Below, one piece after another: positions 59,637-64,000 of a stretch of 64,000 nt of DNA. Source of the DNA: Oscarella lobularis (Eukaryota; Porifera; Homoscleromorpha; Homosclerophorida; Oscarellidae); NCBI RefSeq assembly GCF_947507565.1, contig NC_089189.1, positions 620,001 to 684,000 of the forward strand. Reading direction: 5' to 3'. The notes under the pieces are model-generated. The model did not search any database, was not told where the DNA came from, and saw only the letters and a program-made list of their open reading frames with translations. Each line of letters starts with the position of its first letter. Positions within the stretch are counted from its first letter, which is position 1. Both the position numbers and the translations under genes were made by a program.

Positions 59637-61504
59637 ATCCTTTCCAGTTTGCAGGCGGTGCCAAATGAACGCGACAGCCCCCGTACATAAACGAGACGAT
59701 TCCCTTGTAGGCGAGTCGGGGAACTTGGTCTTTTAGATCGTTCATTATGCCAAATTGTCTGGCATAGGAAACGAATTGGCCCGCAGTTAGATACTCGACG
59801 CGCGCCTCTTTCGCATCTCCGCAGCCTCGTTGGGAATCGATTGAGGAAAGCGATCGAGTTGGGATCCTGTAGACGCGACTTACGAAGCCTTTATCATAAT
59901 TACTCTAATAAAAATCCCCAGAGAGAAATGGTTATATAATAGATAAGGGTTGCCTGGGAAACTAACCTTGAGTAAATACGTCAAATCCTGTTTCAAAAAA
60001 TGAACGTTTTTATCGCTGAGAACGATGTATCGAAGGTGATTATCGTAAAATTGGCCTCTAACGTAACGCGGAGAAATCGTTTGAGGGCGGGGGGAAAAAT
60101 CCATAGGCCCTATAATATACGGTACTCACTTGCTCACTCCCTCCTTTCCAAACGTTCGCGTTCGCGATATCTCGGGACGGAGGCACGCCCGTCCCTTTCT
60201 CTGCTCTGATTCTCGCATCCAATCGTCCCAGAACCTGTTCAATGGGAGGGGGAGGGGGGACGTTTAGGCTAGAATTCTTTTTTTGGTGTGATTCACTTGC
60301 GTACGCTTTAGGCCATTTATCCTTGATTTCGTTCCACAAACTGAGCCGCATCATCCATCCCAAACCCGGAAAAAAGTCAGAACGGTAGATCAGTTCTAGA
60401 GAGAGATGCTATAGGGATCTTTTTCCTCTAAGTACACTGTACCTGGCTTATTTAGATCAATGAGATTTTCCTTGCCGTTATCGTTCCAAGCCGAAACGCA
60501 CCAGAGCGTGGAATCTTCCTCGAGCAATTTCCGAGTTGCCAGAAAATATTCGAAGAAGTCCGGCGAAACGTCCAAGTCGTCTAGAGATCCCAATCCAAAC
60601 ACGTCCCCCAATGCCCGTAAGGCGTAAGTCACTAGTAGCGTACCTTCAACAATGATGACACTATCGTATTTCATGACGTCAAATATTTGCGTCAACGCCC
60701 ACTTGTAGTGGCGCGATATCTTATAGTAGCCTTGCATCGCCGGACTACCGCCTTGCATGGGAATCGAAGACAAGTCGGGTTGCTAAATAAAATTAAGGGA
60801 CGTCAGAAAATTTCCTTTGAGAAGAAGGAAGATATATGTATACCTCGATGTGACGAATCTGATCCCCATAGGAGCGAATCGCCTGTGCCGTCGGCTCGTG
60901 CCCGCAATCTTGGGACACGATAATGGGATGACTGGCTGTCGATTGAGCCCTGTATCTAATCAGAGAAGAAATAATCCGCGCGTCCCACCAACCCCCCTAA
61001 GTCGAACCTGAGCAATAGATCGAGACATCGGCTTACTGTAGGCCGATTGCAGGCAAGTACGAGAATAGGAAGTATTTCTGTACGACTCGTATCTATGGGC
61101 TGATTGGGCTCTTTCTTTGCCTTAGGAGTCTTCACTTTAGCAGCAGGTGTACTAGGTATTGCCTTCTGCTTTTCTACACGTTCTGTTGGGTCTTTGTCTT
61201 CTGTTTTAGTTCCTGTGTCCTCTTCGCGTCTCTGGCTTAGCCGGTCGGCGTCGTAGTGAGTGTGGATGAATACCTTGTGGTATAACTGGTAGTGATAGAT
61301 CGTTTGGGTGCTGTGGCGTCCCCCCCGAGTTCGTTTTACCTCGTCTAGAGTCTTGGGATTGACTATATAGAAGCTGTAGAAAAGAACGGCGTTGAAGGCG
61401 AGGACGAGAAGAACGAAAACGAGAAGCAAACGTCTTCTCGACATCCTCTTGCGTCTAGCGTACGCGCTGCCTTGGCCACATGAACGTGAGCACAAAATAT
61501 CCAT
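59637..61504 (-). CDS. MGAT1: Alpha-1,3-mannosyl-glycoprotein 2-beta-N-acetylglucosaminyltransferase (GnT-I)
   Basis: Golgi enzyme that adds the first GlcNAc to Man5GlcNAc2, opening hybrid and complex N-glycan synthesis. Type II membrane protein: short basic cytosolic part, span [20 protein letters not shown], a charged stem ([20 protein letters not shown]), then the GT13 domain. Recognised: [62 protein letters not shown] joined across an intron to [13 protein letters not shown] (the EDD metal site), [28 protein letters not shown], and the C-terminal [20 protein letters not shown] and [18 protein letters not shown], stop at 59637-59639. Exon 1 is 61008-61504. Either Met at 61504 or Met at 61444 (MSRRRLL) could start; the second puts the span closer to the N-terminus. 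Confidence 0.96.
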
Positions 61505-61629
61505 TATTTATTTATTTTTCGCAACACACAGAATTATAATTCGCGTCTACTATACCTCTATATAGAATGATAAAATACGACTTATTTGATTTTTGAAAGC
61601 GAAATAAATTGAGACATATGTAGTAATAC

Positions 61630-64000
61630 TTAGACATAACTGTCCTTCATCTTAGGACGAAAAGACGAAGCCCTGAACGCCATTGTCTCGGCATAAGACG
61701 GCGGAGGCAATATTCGTCGGCCTTCTGAATGCCTCCAGCTGCTAGAAGCAACAGCCGCAGCGGTGGTAAAATAGTAAACGGTCTTTCCCCTCTCCTTGCC
61801 CCTCTCCTCATCCCTTTCCTCCTCTTCCGTCTTATATCGTCCTCGACGTCTCGTCGCGTGAAAGACGTGAATCAGTTTCACGATGACGACTATAGCAGCC
61901 AATCCCGCCACCCCAATCAAAAACAAAAGAAATCCGTCAAACAGAGACGTATCAGTAACGTCGTCAGGATTCCAATTGTCGTCGAACGTCGTCCCTCCTT
62001 CGTCTCCGTCTCCTTCTCCTTTGACCAAATCGACGCCGTTGACGCATAAACGTGCAACGCAGCCGACGAAAGAGCTCAGGTCTGCGGCGGTGGCGGCGGT
62101 GAACAGGTTAACAGGCGGCCAAAGCCATTGGATCGTAGTCACGTTGTCCAAAGGATCGCCTAGTTCGATCGACTTGATCTCGTCGTCGTCTGCTCGAAAC
62201 GAAACGTGCGTTCCGGAGAGCGTTATTGCGACGTCGTGCACGTTGCCGTCGGCGACGCGATTCCCGTGAAATCCAACGAAACCGCCGTCGGAATTCAAAC
62301 GAATTTGAATTTGAATTCTCCCTTCGGAGTTGACCGATAAAACCAGATAGCTAGTGGCGTCGACGTTGAAAAGAGCAAAAACGAAAACGTCGTTGAAGAC
62401 AGTCGAGAAAGATACTCTAATTGAATTCTGAAAATTCCGAGGAGGAAGAATCAAGCTCGCGACGTGCTTCGTCGGATGCTCCTTTCTAGTATCAACGCAA
62501 AGAAGCCTTGATTTTATCGGCTGACGGTCGACAGGCGAAACGTGAGTCTGTATCATGTCTCCAAGACAGTGAGGAGAGTCGGAAGACGAACCAGCACGAG
62601 CGCACGTTCGAGTTCTGATCTGCGCTGATGGGGAGACGAATGTCCAAGGCAGCCAGGGTGACCAAACTCCAAAGGGATCGCTGCAGCCGCCGCTGGAGCA
62701 CACGTTACCCTCGTTCGAGCATCCAACTAGAACACCCGGTGACGATGTCGTCAAGCTGATGATATCCAATAGCTCGCTGTTCACCTTCACGTTTCGCAAG
62801 CAGCCGAGAAATCCCTTCACCGAATGACCCTTCTCGTCGCTTCCTCCCAACGTCAGTGCGCCCACGGGAGTAACCGAATGAGGCAGTGCAAAGAAACGAC
62901 TCGGTTCGCGATCGAGAGATACTTTGATCGTTCCACTGTGAGTCGTTTCAAGGGACACCAAGTGCCAGGCACCATCGCTTGCTGTTTCTTCAAAGGCGAA
63001 ACAGGATTCGTTACTGCGACACTCGCCGTCTAGTTTGACGTCAACGTGCAGGCGTTCACGGTGGATGTAAACTGCGATGTAACTTCCGTTGAGTCCGGGC
63101 AAGTTTTGATGCATCAACAGTCCGTTTCTTTCGTACGTTCGGTATTCAAACTCGAGGCTAATGTCATTGTGCCCTCTTGGTATTTCAATGGATGCTCTTG
63201 AGTCAACGAAGGATATGGTTGCAATGCCACTTCCTTGGTAACTGAAGCCAACGGGCTCGTCCCCCGAAACGCTGGAGCTGTAAACGTTTTCATTGATTTT
63301 ATACCCATTCCAGGCAACTTCTTTCATGCATCCAACGAATCTGCCCTCTTCAAAGGAACTTCCTCCGAATGTAATGGAACTGATATTCAATTCGCCATCA
63401 TGGGACGTCATTAGCTGGCTCTCCTTTACAAAGTCATTTAGTCTCACAGTCAGATTTCCCTCTACAGTTCGGATGATAGTCAAAGAGTTCCACTGGGAAT
63501 ATTTCTCGGTCTGGATTCTGCCTCCAACGCTCGTTCTCTCGTATCCTTTTCCAAAATTGTACGTGATCACTACGCCATCGGATGTCAGGACAACGGAAAA
63601 ATGAAGAAGACCCTCTTGTCCGTATATCAAAATACCGTCTCTGCCCCAACCACCCATAAACTTCATCTCTATTCTTTCCCCTTTTTCTTTCATCAACTCA
63701 ACGCCCATTCGGATCCACTGCAGTCCATTGAACGACGTCAAAATGCCTCCTATTCGACAGCCGACCGAATATCGTCTGTTATGAAACGTCGTCGAGCCGT
63801 TCGACGGTTCTCCGTCAAAGGAAATAAGAGCGTTCTTATTCTCGCCGTCTTCCTCGTACACCAACAGATCAAAGTCTTCCTGCACCCATCCAACGACGTC
63901 TCCCGCATCAAATCGAATTTGTTCCCCATCTATGACGTCGATTTCAAGCGCACCGAGTCGACGAACGCGAATACGATTCTCGCCCAAGAGACGATACGAC
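61630..64000 (-). CDS. Neurexin-like laminin-G/TSP1 transmembrane receptor (5' end outside window)
   Basis: One long open exon of about 790 residues enters from the right edge. Order: three laminin-G-like domains, the first about residues 70-235 (ending RFVGCMKEVAWNG), the second about 255-420 (ending GFLGCLRNVKVNS), the third about 530-680 (ending SFVGCVARLCVNG). Between the second and third lies a thrombospondin type 1 segment (FGVWSPWLPWTF...IRTRTCARAG). A membrane span (FLLFLIGVAGLAAIVVIVKL) and a cytoplasmic tail of roughly 65 residues follow. The tail has ILPPPSYAETM, a PPxY WW-binding motif, and ends KMKDSYV, a class I PDZ ligand (S-x-V) as in neurexin and syndecan tails. It is a cell-surface adhesion receptor with cytoplasmic scaffolding. 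LamG with an inserted TSP1 is not the vertebrate neurexin order, so orthology is uncertain. The polyadenylation region lies in 61505-61629. Confidence 0.88.
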   Translation of the reverse strand, partial: SYRLLGENRIRVRRLGALEIDVIDGEQIRFDAGDVVGWVQEDFDLLVYEEDGENKNALISFDGEPSNGSTTFHNRRYSVGCRIGGILTSFNGLQWIRMGVELMKEKGERIEMKFMGGWGRDGILIYGQEGLLHFSVVLTSDGVVITYNFGKGYERTSVGGRIQTEKYSQWNSLTIIRTVEGNLTVRLNDFVKESQLMTSHDGELNISSITFGGSSFEEGRFVGCMKEVAWNGYKINENVYSSSVSGDEPVGFSYQGSGIATISFVDSRASIEIPRGHNDISLEFEYRTYERNGLLMHQNLPGLNGSYIAVYIHRERLHVDVKLDGECRSNESCFAFEETASDGAWHLVSLETTHSGTIKVSLDREPSRFFALPHSVTPVGALTLGGSDEKGHSVKGFLGCLRNVKVNSELLDIISLTTSSPGVLVGCSNEGNVCSSGGCSDPFGVWSPWLPWTFVSPSAQIRTRTCARAGSSSDSPHCLGDMIQTHVSPVDRQPIKSRLLCVDTRKEHPTKHVASLILPPRNFQNSIRVSFSTVFNDVFVFALFNVDATSYLVLSVNSEGRIQIQIRLNSDGGFVGFHGNRVADGNVHDVAITLSGTHVSFRADDDEIKSIELGDPLDNVTTIQWLWPPVNLFTAATAADLSSFVGCVARLCVNGVDLVKGEGDGDEGGTTFDDNWNPDDVTDTSLFDGFLLFLIGVAGLAAIVVIVKLIHVFHATRRRGRYKTEEEERDEERGKERGKTVYYFTTAAAVASSSWRHSEGRRILPPPSYAETMAFRASSFRPKMKDSYV

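Overview
The window looks like nuclear DNA of an early-branching animal with a very compact genome. Introns are mostly 45-80 nt, intergenic gaps are often under 200 bp, and the gene content is animal (three-Ig receptor tyrosine kinases, a death-domain caspase, VPS13A/C, DBR1, MGAT1, IQCE, a laminin-G adhesion receptor). The combination suggests a sponge, most likely a homoscleromorph such as Oscarella. That placement is inference; no marker gene proves it. All exon models below were read by hand from splice sites. Where exon lengths could be summed they give an intact reading frame.

Layout. 1-5 kb: a partial secreted or receptor gene, a secreted glutamate-rich repeat protein, and a tandem pair encoding an unrecognised 148-residue secreted protein, one copy frameshifted. 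5.5-34.5 kb: the core of the window, seven receptor-tyrosine-kinase genes interleaved with six small secreted-protein genes. Three of the small genes (13.5, 15.3 and 16.5 kb) read as FGF-like beta-trefoil ligands, and three more (9.2, 21.6 and 31.3 kb) carry weaker trefoil/FGF signatures. The receptors have FGFR-like kinase domains and juxtamembrane segments. The one at 5.5 kb has the full FGFR layout (signal peptide, three Ig domains, one membrane span, kinase). The two at 17.4 and 19.5 kb have almost no ectodomain and have lost both catalytic aspartates, so they are predicted membrane pseudokinases. DBR1, the lariat debranching enzyme, sits inside the cluster and carries a 200-bp assembly gap.

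35.9-48.9 kb holds a VPS13A/C-type lipid-transfer gene with one 5.2-kb central exon. 50-52.8 kb holds a duplicated pair: a death-domain-only protein and a full death-domain caspase, each with a 7-nt first coding exon and a similar promoter. 52.9-59.5 kb is an IQCE-like ciliary gene with an intron filled by a 2.8-kb minisatellite of about 58 units, each resembling a 3' splice site. 59.6-61.5 kb is MGAT1. 61.6 kb to the right edge is a neurexin-like laminin-G/TSP1 receptor whose N-terminus lies outside the window.

The main candidate for an undescribed system is the receptor-ligand cluster: FGF-like ligand genes, FGFR-like kinases and kinase-dead relatives arising together by local duplication. 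Ligand and receptor promoters are sometimes back to back, and the ligand genes share a phase-0 intron at the position of the last conserved intron of FGF genes. No virus-derived element was recognised.
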